Source: Sagittula salina | GTDB lineage: Bacteria; Pseudomonadota; Alphaproteobacteria; Rhodobacterales; Rhodobacteraceae | Assembly: GCF_017813235.1 (NCBI RefSeq) | Contig: NZ_JAGISH010000015.1 | Location: 1 to 64,000 of the forward strand | DNA: 64,000 nt | Direction: 5' to 3' | Part shown: positions 56,620-64,000 of the stretch, in pieces | Position numbering within the stretch: the stretch's first letter is position 1 | Layout: each line of letters starts with the position of its first letter | Translations under genes and position numbers: made by a program | Notes under the pieces: generated by a model | Seen by the model: only the letters and a program-made list of their open reading frames with translations | Database searches by the model: none | What the model was told of the DNA's origin: nothing

Positions 56620-58368
56620 ATGGCTCAGAGCGGTGTCGCAGGCTTCCTGCAAGGCGCATTCGACGGCTACACCATGGGCGCGCAGATCCGCGACGCCAAG
56701 ACCAGGCGCGACCGCGAGAAGGAGGACCGCGAGCGCAGGGCCACGGATTACGCCTACACCGACGAAACCCGCGACCACGCGCGCAAGAAGCGCGATTGGG
56801 ACTTCGAGGACCGCGACTACACGCTCTCCGAGCGGGAGCGGAAGCGCCGGGACGACGATGCGACGCGTGCCTACGAGGAAGATAAACGCGCCCGGGAGCG
56901 CAGGAACAACGCTACAGACGATGCCGAGACCGCCCGCGTCCGGGAGGCGGCTGCCGCCGAGCGGCAGGCATTCGCGGATGCCTACGCCGCCGCAGAGGCC
57001 GCCCGCCCCCCCGCTCCACTGGGGCGGGGGATCATCGACGCGGGCCAGTTGCCAGAGGCACTACCCGCGCCGCGCTCCGGGCGCAGCATCTTCGCCCTCG
57101 ATCCTTCCATGAGCCGACAGGCCACCGTGCAGGCGCCCGCAGCCGCTCCCGCGCAGGCTCCTGCTGCGCCGCCGCCTGCCGTACCGCAGCAGGCATCGGC
57201 CACGGACACCACGGACGGGCCGCCGAAGTCCTTCCTGGACGACCCGAAGGTGCACGAGATCATCGCGGAATACCCCGGCGTGACCCCCGAGCGCGTCTGG
57301 TCGCGCCTGCCGCCGGATGGCAGGGAGCCCTACCTCACCCGCGAGACCGCCGCACCCGCCACCCAGGACCAGGAACCCGCCGCGCCTGCGGCACCGGCCC
57401 AGACCGTCACCACCAGCGCCGGCCCAGCGCGGGGCATGGCCGCAGGTATTCCCGTGGAACCCGGAGCCTTCGCCCTCGGGCAGGGCGCGGAGACGCGCGG
57501 GCAGGCCTTCGGAATCGGGGAAGCGGAGAAGCATCCGGCATCCGACCCAAGCGTGCAGGCGGCTTCCGCCGGAGTGTCCGTGGCCGCGCAGCAAGGCATC
57601 CTTACGCCTGGCCAGCGCGCGACGCCGCAGCAGCGCACGCAGGCCACCGAGTCCTTCATGGACACCTACAAGCGCGTGGCTGTGCCCCAGATCCAGCAGT
57701 TCTACCTACAGCGCGGCGAAATCGACAAGGCGCGGGCCTTCGACCAGTGGATCGAGTCCGACAACGGCAAGGCCGTGCAGAAGGAGTTCGCCAATCTCGC
57801 CTTCTCGCTGACCATCGGAGACCTCAACGGCACGCTCGACAACATCGAGAAGATGTATTCCAGCGTGAACGACGGCTACGACATCGTGCGCGAGAAAAGC
57901 GCCTTCGAGACCTACCAGAACGGGCAACCCTCGGCGCTGGTCATCACCTTCCGGGACTCGCGCGGGCAGGAGTTCCAGCAGCGCGTCGAGGACCAGGGCG
58001 ACCTTGCCGCCCAGCTTCTCGGCCTCGTGAACCCGCAGGAGACATTCAACTACCTGTTGGAACGCCACGACGCATCGGTGAATGCCGAGCTGGAACGCCG
58101 CAAGTCTGCCAAGAGCATCATCAAGCGCGAGGATGTGATGGCCGAGGCCAAGCGCCTGCAGGACGACATTATCGAGCAGAACAAGAACACGGCATTTGGT
58201 CAGGAGGAAATCCTGATGCCCAGCGACGACGAGTTGTTCGCCCGCGCCTACGAGAACCTGCTGCGCGGCGAGGCCCTCGCGCGGGGCGGGCGGAGCGCGC
58301 CGCAGGCCAGCGGACAGGGGCCGGGCGGACTGCCCATGCCAGATTTCCGCCTCACGCCGGGGGGTTGA
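56620..58368 (+). CDS. Internal virion (ejection) protein
   Basis: This 582-residue protein starts MAQSGVAGFLQGAFDGYTMG, the same opening style as the muramidase-like protein. Residues about 30-125 form a very basic and acidic coiled coil (DRERRATDYAYTDETRDHAR); a Pro/Ala linker and a helical C-terminal half follow. The position among internal proteins suggests it is packaged and ejected with DNA. No enzyme motif seen. Confidence 0.65.
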   Translation: MAQSGVAGFLQGAFDGYTMGAQIRDAKTRRDREKEDRERRATDYAYTDETRDHARKKRDWDFEDRDYTLSERERKRRDDDATRAYEEDKRARERRNNATDDAETARVREAAAAERQAFADAYAAAEAARPPAPLGRGIIDAGQLPEALPAPRSGRSIFALDPSMSRQATVQAPAAAPAQAPAAPPPAVPQQASATDTTDGPPKSFLDDPKVHEIIAEYPGVTPERVWSRLPPDGREPYLTRETAAPATQDQEPAAPAAPAQTVTTSAGPARGMAAGIPVEPGAFALGQGAETRGQAFGIGEAEKHPASDPSVQAASAGVSVAAQQGILTPGQRATPQQRTQATESFMDTYKRVAVPQIQQFYLQRGEIDKARAFDQWIESDNGKAVQKEFANLAFSLTIGDLNGTLDNIEKMYSSVNDGYDIVREKSAFETYQNGQPSALVITFRDSRGQEFQQRVEDQGDLAAQLLGLVNPQETFNYLLERHDASVNAELERRKSAKSIIKREDVMAEAKRLQDDIIEQNKNTAFGQEEILMPSDDELFARAYENLLRGEALARGGRSAPQASGQGPGGLPMPDFRLTPGG

Positions 58369-58399
58369 CACGACTCGGGCGCGCACCCACGTTCAGATC

Positions 58400-58675
58400 A
58401 TGGTTGAACAGCAGGTCTTTCTCTGGCTCGTGCAGGTCTTCGCCACCTTCGGCGCGGCTTGGCTCGCATGGCGCGGCGCCATCATGGCGATGCACCGCGT
58501 GACGGGCCGCCACATCGAGGACTGCCGATCCGACCTGTCCCACGGGCTCGTGTTCCTTGCCTACGGGCTGTTCCCCGCCGGGATCGCCTACCTGCTGACC
58601 GGCACGGCATGGATCATCCCGCTTTCGCTGGCCGTTGCCGTCTGGGCCGGTTTCCGTTTCAACGGTCGCGCCTGA
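58400..58675 (+). CDS. Small membrane protein, holin candidate
   Basis: This 91-residue protein has hydrophobic segments at about 5-29 (VFLWLVQVFATFGAAWLAWR), 47-65 and 67-86 with a basic C-terminus, as in class I holins. It sits near the end of the late genes. No endolysin is adjacent, though the muramidase-like domain is upstream. A role as superinfection or ejection membrane protein is also possible. Confidence 0.5.
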   Translation: MVEQQVFLWLVQVFATFGAAWLAWRGAIMAMHRVTGRHIEDCRSDLSHGLVFLAYGLFPAGIAYLLTGTAWIIPLSLAVAVWAGFRFNGRA

Positions 58676-58721
58676 CGCCTTCCCCGAACTCTCTGCCGAT
58701 GATATAAGCGCGGTCATGACG

Positions 58722-58744
58722 CCGCGCATGACGCGCGGGCTTTT
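58722..58744 (+). terminator. Terminator-like hairpin before the giant gene
   Basis: Arms CCGCGC (58722-58727) and GCGCGG (58733-58738) flank ATGAC and are followed by GC and four T. It lies 12 bases before the giant gene start and 46 after the holin-like stop, so it may reduce read-through. Confidence 0.55.
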
Positions 58745-58756
58745 AGCCACTCAGCT

Positions 58757-61700
58757 ATGAGGCCCGTTCGCATGGACCCGCGTAACTCCTTCTCGATCGA
58801 TCCCGCACTTGCACGTATCCAGAAGGAGGAAGCCGGACACCGCCCGGAACGCTCCATCTTCACCACCGACCCAGCGACACCGCCCTCTGCGCCCACGCCG
58901 GAGACGCCGCTCGGGATCGACCCCCCCAAGCCCGACTACAATAGCCTTTCCGCGCGCTACCGCGTGCCGCCGAATGTCATCCAGGCCACGGTCGAGGCGG
59001 GCGGAGTTGAACCCGCCCGCGCCGCCGAGGTGCTGGGCCACGCCATCGAGGCCACGGGCGGAGACGTGCGGAAAGGCCTTGAGACTGTTCTGCGGGGCGA
59101 CACGGCGGCGACGGACCAGCTCCTTCAGCTGGCCGAAAGTATCGCTGCCAGCCGTAAACCGGCGGCGGATCCTGCGCCCGCGAACGCGCCGGAGGATCAA
59201 CCCGGCATCATGGGGGACGCGGCCCGGCAACTCGCCGGGGGCGTCGTGAAAGGCACGGGCTCCGCCATCGCCGGTGCCTACCGGAACGCCGAGAGCCCCA
59301 TCACCCACCGCCCCTTGACCGGCGTGACCGGCTTGGTCAGGAGCGTGGCCGAGCAGTTCCTCCTGCTGATGAACCCGGACGAGGCGCAGGGCGTGACCGA
59401 TGGACCGATGACCGGCGTTGGCCGCGAGGTCGGATCGAGCGTCACCGGACTCGGCAAGGACATCCAGGCGGGCGTGAGTCAGGCGACGAAGGACGCCATC
59501 GCCAACAGCACGCCGGACGGCGACCTGTTCGCCCCCTCGACGTGGACCTTCGGGAAAGACCCCAGCATGCGCGGCATCGCCATGCTGACGCTCGACGTCT
59601 TCGGTTCCATGGCCCCGATCATCGCCACCTCCGTTGCCACGCGCCAGCCCGCTGCGGGTGCGGCCATGGGCGGTGCGCAGTCGGCGGGCGGCGCGGCCGA
59701 GCAGGCGCGCGAGACCATCGTGCAGGCCGGTCCCGAGGGCCTTGCCAAGGATAGCGCCTACTTCAACGAGCTTGTCGCCGCCGGTGCCACGCCCGAGGAG
59801 GCCATGGAGCTCACAGCGCAGGCGGCGGAACGTGTCGCGGCCATCCTCGCCGCCCCCGTAGGTGCCCTCGGCGGTGCCGCCACGGGCCGCATCGTGGAGG
59901 GTGGCGTTGCCGGTCTTGCCGGAAAGTCCGTTGCAACCCGCGTGGCTGGGGGAGCCGGGATCTCCGCGCTGGAGGAAGGCTCACAGGAAGCCGCAGAGAC
60001 CGTCGCCACCAACGTCGGAACCGGCATGGGCGCGGGCATGGAGGTGAATCCGACCGAGGGCACCTTCGGGGATTTCGTCATGGGCGGCCTTGCCGGCGGC
60101 CCCACGGGCGCCATCGGCGGGCTGCGCGGCGAGCGTCCCCAGCAGGACGATGCGCTGCCGCCCACGCCGCAGGATACCACACCGGAGCCTGACCCGCTGG
60201 CCCTGCCGCCGGGGCAGATCAACCTTGGCGGGCCGGACACCCCGCCCATTGGTCCGATCAGCCGCGCGGCGCAGCAGGCCCCCGAAAGCCTGGGCGGCGG
60301 GTTGTCCGCTGGCGCCGAGGTGCGCATCACCACCCCCGCCGGGGCCGTGATCGAGGCCACCTATGACGGCGAGGACGCCGAGGGCGCGAATTTCACCGTC
60401 GACGGCAAGCCGATCAAGATCACCCGCGAGCAAATGGCGAGCGGAGAGGTTTCCGTCGCGCCCATCAACCACCTGGCCGAGATCGACGCGCAGCACGTCG
60501 CCGGGCTGGAGGCGGCAGCGCAGGAGGCCGCGCCGCTGGACCTCGAAGGCTACGAGGTGAAGCCGGAGCCGCCGACGCTGCCGCCGCAACCCTTTGTCGT
60601 GCCCTCGCCGGATCAGGACATCTCGACGCCGGACGAGCGCATGACACAGATCGCGCGCGACCTCGACCACACCATCCAGGCCCTGGGCGTCACGGACATG
60701 ACGCCCGAGGAACACAGCACGATCATCGACCAGTTGAACACCCTCGGCGGAGACGTCGAGGACGCCATCATCGACACCCTGACGCGAGGCATCGACCATG
60801 TCACAGAATCCGAGACCTTCGACGACGACTACCTCCCCGCGACCGAACCCGCAGGAACGCCTGACGCGGCTGACGCAATCCCGGGAGAAGCTCTCGGCAG
60901 TGCTGTCGAGCCCGCAGGCCAGCCCGCGCCGGAAAGCGGAAGCGCAGCGCCTGCTGCAGGCGACGGACGCGGTGCTGTCAGCCCGGAAGTAGCGCCCCCG
61001 GCAGCGGGCAAGGCCGTCGCGCCCAAGACCTTCTGGGAACAGTCCGACGAGGACACCCGGCGCATGATCGCCTCGGAGATCGGGGAGGCTGGAGACCTTG
61101 CCCGCAAGGTATGGGCCGACATCGACCAGGGCACCAAGCGCCGCATCACCCGCATGTACCGGGCCAACACCGACGCGCTCAACGACTTCGCGGCCAAGCG
61201 CGCCGGGCCGGGCGCCGATACCGTGGCAGCGGCGGCGCAGGAGGCGGCACCGGCACCCACGGAGGCCCAGAAGGAGGCGGGCAACTACAAGAAGGGCCAC
61301 GCCCGCTGGAACGGGCTCGACATGACCATCGAGAACGCCAAGGGGGCCGAGCGCAGTGGCACCGACGCCTCCGGCAATGCGTGGTCTGTCACGATGCCCG
61401 CCGACTACGGCTACTTCAAGCGCACGGAAGGCGCGGACGGCGACCACGTCGATTTCTACATGGGGCCGGACGAGCAGTCCGACACGGTATTCGTGATCGA
61501 CCAGGTGGACGCGAAGACCGGCGAGTTCGACGAGCACAAGGTGGTTCTCGGCACGCAAGACCGCGCAGAGGCGGAGGATCTCTACGACGCGGGGTTCAGC
61601 GACGGCAAGGGGCCGCAGCGCCGCGCTGGCGTGTCGAAGATGACCGTGGGCGAATTCAAGGAATGGCTGGCGAACGGCGACACCAAGAAGCCCATGGTCC

Positions 61701-64000
61701 CGGAGGGCCGCGGCGCGACGGTGCGCGAACCGGCGAGGGCCATTACGCCGGATGCCCCACTCTATGCCAAGGATGACGGCGATGAGCAGGGGGGAGGGGA
61801 GGAAATTTCCCCTCCCCCAAAGACCCGCCCCGCTGGGTTCACCTTCAAGCTGGCGGACCGTCTCGACCGGCGCGAGAATGCAACCATCGCCAAGTACCGC
61901 GACACGCCCGCAGGCGAGGTGATTGCCGAACTCGACAGCATGGCCCGGCGCGCGGAATCGGCCATGCGCGAGCGCGGCACGGACGTGCGCGGCATGGATG
62001 GCACCGGGCAGGACCAGTGGCTCGACGTGATCGAGGGGGCCTTGCACCACGCGCGTGAGATCGCGGAGGAACTGCGCCAGACGAAAGGCGAGGGCGCCCT
62101 CTGGCCGGCACGCGACGAGGACACCGGCGAGGTGATCCTGGACGGATCGCCCATGGCGGAGGCCATGCAGTTCCTCGAAGACAGCGAGACCATGTCGCCG
62201 CCCATCGACGCCATCGCCCCGGGCCCGAACCTCTACGGCACCGAGGACGACGGCTCCGAGCCGATGCAGGAATCGCAGGTCTTCCCGGCACCGGCCAAGA
62301 CGCAGTCCTTCGCCACCATGGAGAAGAAGGGGCCGTTCATCGAACTCGACGAGGCGCAGGCGCGCGTCGAGGAGTGGAAGCGGATCGCCAGGGAGATCGG
62401 GGAAAGCGGGGTCAACCGCAACCGGCTCATCATCAGCCTGTTCGACTACACCGGCGCATGGTCGCAGCCCTTCGCGGATGCGGGCTACCAGGTGGTGCGC
62501 CATGACATCAAGCACGGCACCGACATCATCCGGGACGCCGCCTATGTGCTGGAGCGCGTGGCCGAGTACCGCGGCGAGGGCCACGAGATCGCCGGTGTTC
62601 TCTCTGCATGCCCCTGCACGACCTTCGCGGGTTCCGGCGCCCGCTGGTGGCAGGAACTGCACGACGTGGAAAGCCCCGAGGCCGTCGAGAAGGTATTCGG
62701 CAGGGCCGGGCTCCTGTCCGGCGCCAAGAGCCCTCTGGCCTTCAACGTCATGCTCTATGAGGCCACCCGCGACGTGGTGCGCGAGGCGCGACCCGGCTTC
62801 CACGTTCTCGAGAACCCCATCGGGCGCATCCAGAACGTCACCAGCCTGACAAAGCCCCTGCTGCGCTTCCATCCGTCCAACTTCGGGGACACCTACACCA
62901 AGCACACGCAGCTTTTCGGGGACTTCAACCCCGATCTGCCGCTGGCGAACGTGAAGGCCACGGACGGTTCCAAGATGCAGTCGCAGATGCGCGGCGACGA
63001 TCCGCTCGGCAAGGAGCAGCGCAGCACCACGCCGGAGGGCTTCGCCTACGCCTTCTTCATGGCGAACGACCCCGAGGCCCGGAAGCGCCTCGGCAAGGTC
63101 AAGGAGGCCGGAAGCCGGGCGCAGGGCGACCTGTTCACCAGCCTCGGCCGACTCTCCGAAGTCGCTGACGAAATGGCTGCCATGTCTCTGCGCAACGGCA
63201 CGCCGGAGGCCAGCGCCCGCAACCTCGTGCGCGCCGCCATCCGCAAGATCGAGGCGGGCAACGTGGCCGAGGCCATTGACGATCTGGACAAGGCGTCCAA
63301 CCGGCTCCTGAAGCGCCACAAGCCGCTGTCCGAGGTGATCGACGAGGTATCCGACGCGCTGGAGAAGAAGGCGGAGCCGAAGAAGCCCGCGCGCGCCTCC
63401 ACCCCGGTCAAGACAGTCGAGATCCGCCCGAACATGGACGACCGCCCCGGATACGAGCGGCTGATGGTCGGGGGCGAGCCCAGCACTACGCAGACGCGCA
63501 TGACCGATGACGGGTTCGTGGTGAAGCGCGAGGTGAACCGGACGCAGGTGATCGATCCGCAGGGACAGGTGGTGTTCCAGGGACGGCACGGAGTGCAGGA
63601 AAGCGAGGTGGAGAAGGCCATCGAGGACCGCCGCAGTCTATTGGCGGATGGCGCAAAGCCCGAGGATGTGAAGCAGGACAAGCTTGCGACATCCTGGCGC
63701 GAAAACAAGCGGCTGAAACTGTTCAAGGACACCGTGGCGCGGCGTTACGTCGAGCAGGACCGTGACCCGTTCCGCGATCAGCGGGCCGGGATTGCGCCGG
63801 ATGTCGCGGCCTACGGCGACTGGCTGGCCCGCCTGTCGGATGCGGACCTCGACAAGATAGGGCCGTATTTCCGTGATGACTATTCGCCCTACCATGGGGC
63901 CACCAACCTGCTGAACGGCGGGATTGCCGAAGCCCTGCGGGAGTTCGCAGTTCAGGGAGTCGTCATCGACGCGGCCAGCCTCAAGGCGATCAACGATGCC
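58757..64000 (+). CDS. Giant polyvalent virion protein (partial, open at window end)
   Basis: An uninterrupted frame of 1748 codons has no stop before the window ends. Starts are ATG 58757 (MRPVRMDPRN) or 58772 (MDPRNSFS). The N-terminal part has glycine- and alanine-rich amphipathic segments (about 260-450). Residues about 842-973 form a pyrophosphatase-like domain of polyvalent proteins (GHARWNGLDMTIENAKG, YGYFKRTEGADGDHVDFYMG). Residues about 1222-1437 resemble a C5-cytosine methyltransferase fold: LIISLFDYTGAWSQPF, Cys-Pro at 1285-1286 (SACPCTTFAGSG), Glu-Asn-Pro at 1352-1354. Such proteins are injected with DNA and counter host defences. A long reverse-strand frame here is a shadow. Confidence 0.82.
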   Translation, partial: MRPVRMDPRNSFSIDPALARIQKEEAGHRPERSIFTTDPATPPSAPTPETPLGIDPPKPDYNSLSARYRVPPNVIQATVEAGGVEPARAAEVLGHAIEATGGDVRKGLETVLRGDTAATDQLLQLAESIAASRKPAADPAPANAPEDQPGIMGDAARQLAGGVVKGTGSAIAGAYRNAESPITHRPLTGVTGLVRSVAEQFLLLMNPDEAQGVTDGPMTGVGREVGSSVTGLGKDIQAGVSQATKDAIANSTPDGDLFAPSTWTFGKDPSMRGIAMLTLDVFGSMAPIIATSVATRQPAAGAAMGGAQSAGGAAEQARETIVQAGPEGLAKDSAYFNELVAAGATPEEAMELTAQAAERVAAILAAPVGALGGAATGRIVEGGVAGLAGKSVATRVAGGAGISALEEGSQEAAETVATNVGTGMGAGMEVNPTEGTFGDFVMGGLAGGPTGAIGGLRGERPQQDDALPPTPQDTTPEPDPLALPPGQINLGGPDTPPIGPISRAAQQAPESLGGGLSAGAEVRITTPAGAVIEATYDGEDAEGANFTVDGKPIKITREQMASGEVSVAPINHLAEIDAQHVAGLEAAAQEAAPLDLEGYEVKPEPPTLPPQPFVVPSPDQDISTPDERMTQIARDLDHTIQALGVTDMTPEEHSTIIDQLNTLGGDVEDAIIDTLTRGIDHVTESETFDDDYLPATEPAGTPDAADAIPGEALGSAVEPAGQPAPESGSAAPAAGDGRGAVSPEVAPPAAGKAVAPKTFWEQSDEDTRRMIASEIGEAGDLARKVWADIDQGTKRRITRMYRANTDALNDFAAKRAGPGADTVAAAAQEAAPAPTEAQKEAGNYKKGHARWNGLDMTIENAKGAERSGTDASGNAWSVTMPADYGYFKRTEGADGDHVDFYMGPDEQSDTVFVIDQVDAKTGEFDEHKVVLGTQDRAEAEDLYDAGFSDGKGPQRRAGVSKMTVGEFKEWLANGDTKKPMVPEGRGATVREPARAITPDAPLYAKDDGDEQGGGEEISPPPKTRPAGFTFKLADRLDRRENATIAKYRDTPAGEVIAELDSMARRAESAMRERGTDVRGMDGTGQDQWLDVIEGALHHAREIAEELRQTKGEGALWPARDEDTGEVILDGSPMAEAMQFLEDSETMSPPIDAIAPGPNLYGTEDDGSEPMQESQVFPAPAKTQSFATMEKKGPFIELDEAQARVEEWKRIAREIGESGVNRNRLIISLFDYTGAWSQPFADAGYQVVRHDIKHGTDIIRDAAYVLERVAEYRGEGHEIAGVLSACPCTTFAGSGARWWQELHDVESPEAVEKVFGRAGLLSGAKSPLAFNVMLYEATRDVVREARPGFHVLENPIGRIQNVTSLTKPLLRFHPSNFGDTYTKHTQLFGDFNPDLPLANVKATDGSKMQSQMRGDDPLGKEQRSTTPEGFAYAFFMANDPEARKRLGKVKEAGSRAQGDLFTSLGRLSEVADEMAAMSLRNGTPEASARNLVRAAIRKIEAGNVAEAIDDLDKASNRLLKRHKPLSEVIDEVSDALEKKAEPKKPARASTPVKTVEIRPNMDDRPGYERLMVGGEPSTTQTRMTDDGFVVKREVNRTQVIDPQGQVVFQGRHGVQESEVEKAIEDRRSLLADGAKPEDVKQDKLATSWRENKRLKLFKDTVARRYVEQDRDPFRDQRAGIAPDVAAYGDWLARLSDADLDKIGPYFRDDYSPYHGATNLLNGGIAEALREFAVQGVVIDAASLKAINDA

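Larger units (their letters stand above)
28243..64000. mobile_element. Prophage, left part (podovirus-like, recET type)
   Basis: A continuous block runs from a tyrosine integrase at tRNA-Thr through a leftward recombination operon, an immunity region, replication genes, terminase, portal, capsid and tail genes to a giant virion protein that runs off the window. No tape-measure, sheath or baseplate genes are seen; N4-gp56-type capsid, P22-like portal and large internal proteins point to a short-tailed virion. All main modules seen look intact (no frameshifts noticed), so it may be inducible. The right end is beyond 64000. Confidence 0.93.

Noticed and set aside
59981..63589. 1202-codon open frame on the minus strand
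   Set aside because: It lies opposite the giant plus-strand virion gene, whose translation carries recognisable enzyme motifs. The reverse frame gives Arg/His/Leu-rich low-sense sequence typical of high-GC shadows.
28243..64000. Insertion sequences or transposase genes
   Set aside because: No transposase motif or terminal inverted repeats with target duplication were seen in this part or in the host part.

Overview
The window is high-GC DNA from an alphaproteobacterium, most likely a marine Rhodobacteraceae (Roseobacter-group) strain. The evidence is the gene content: an Anbu proteasome operon, a PmpA/PmpB-type sulfur operon, DUF2312, an EF-P/EpmA pair, and a solute-symporter-type histidine kinase beside acetate genes. 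Positions 1 to about 28242 are host chromosome. Positions 28243 to 64000 are the left part of a prophage inserted at tRNA-Thr(TGT). Its right end and attR lie beyond the window.

Host part. On the minus strand, 1-5520 is a branched-chain-amino-acid-type ABC transporter (Tat-exported binding protein, two permeases, two ATPases) followed by the start of acetyl-CoA synthetase. A RamB/ScfR-like XRE regulator is divergent, and TTTGCAAA-like boxes lie in the shared promoter region. A receiver, a small membrane protein and a solute-symporter histidine kinase follow, so 1-10589 looks like one short-chain carboxylate sensing and uptake locus. Then come a FliM/FliN-like protein with an acidic Asp-Phe tail, an unassigned 380-bp stretch that may encode a structured RNA, a persulfide/sulfur operon, a DksA-like protein, a FadB-like protein with a degenerate dehydrogenase half, DUF2312, the Anbu operon, a CDF metal exporter, efp divergent from epmA, an unknown protein divergent from an iron-type permease, and tRNA-Thr.

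Prophage part. The integrase sits next to the tRNA. A leftward early operon carries a RecE-like nuclease, a RecT-like annealase, a second DUF2312 and small genes. The immunity region has an XRE repressor, a Cro-like gene and matched operators. Rightward genes follow (DUF1064, DUF1376 replication protein, MT-A70 methyltransferase), then a leftward accessory block. From 39734 the late operon reads: small terminase, large terminase, portal, scaffold, a CsrA-like protein, an N4-gp56-type capsid protein, connector/tail proteins, fibre, acetyltransferase, an S74-type chaperone-domain protein, a muramidase-like ejection protein, an internal protein, a holin-like protein and a giant polyvalent protein. 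No tape-measure or sheath gene is visible, so the virion is probably podovirus-like.

The most unusual points are the CsrA-like gene placed just before the capsid gene, whose leader has several GGA motifs; a pair of hairpins with GGAGGAGG loops in the same prophage; the giant open reading frame (at least 1748 codons) that combines a pyrophosphatase-like and a C5-methyltransferase-like domain; and the acetate-linked regulatory locus in the host part. Assignments rest on reading the translations and family knowledge; no database search was run.
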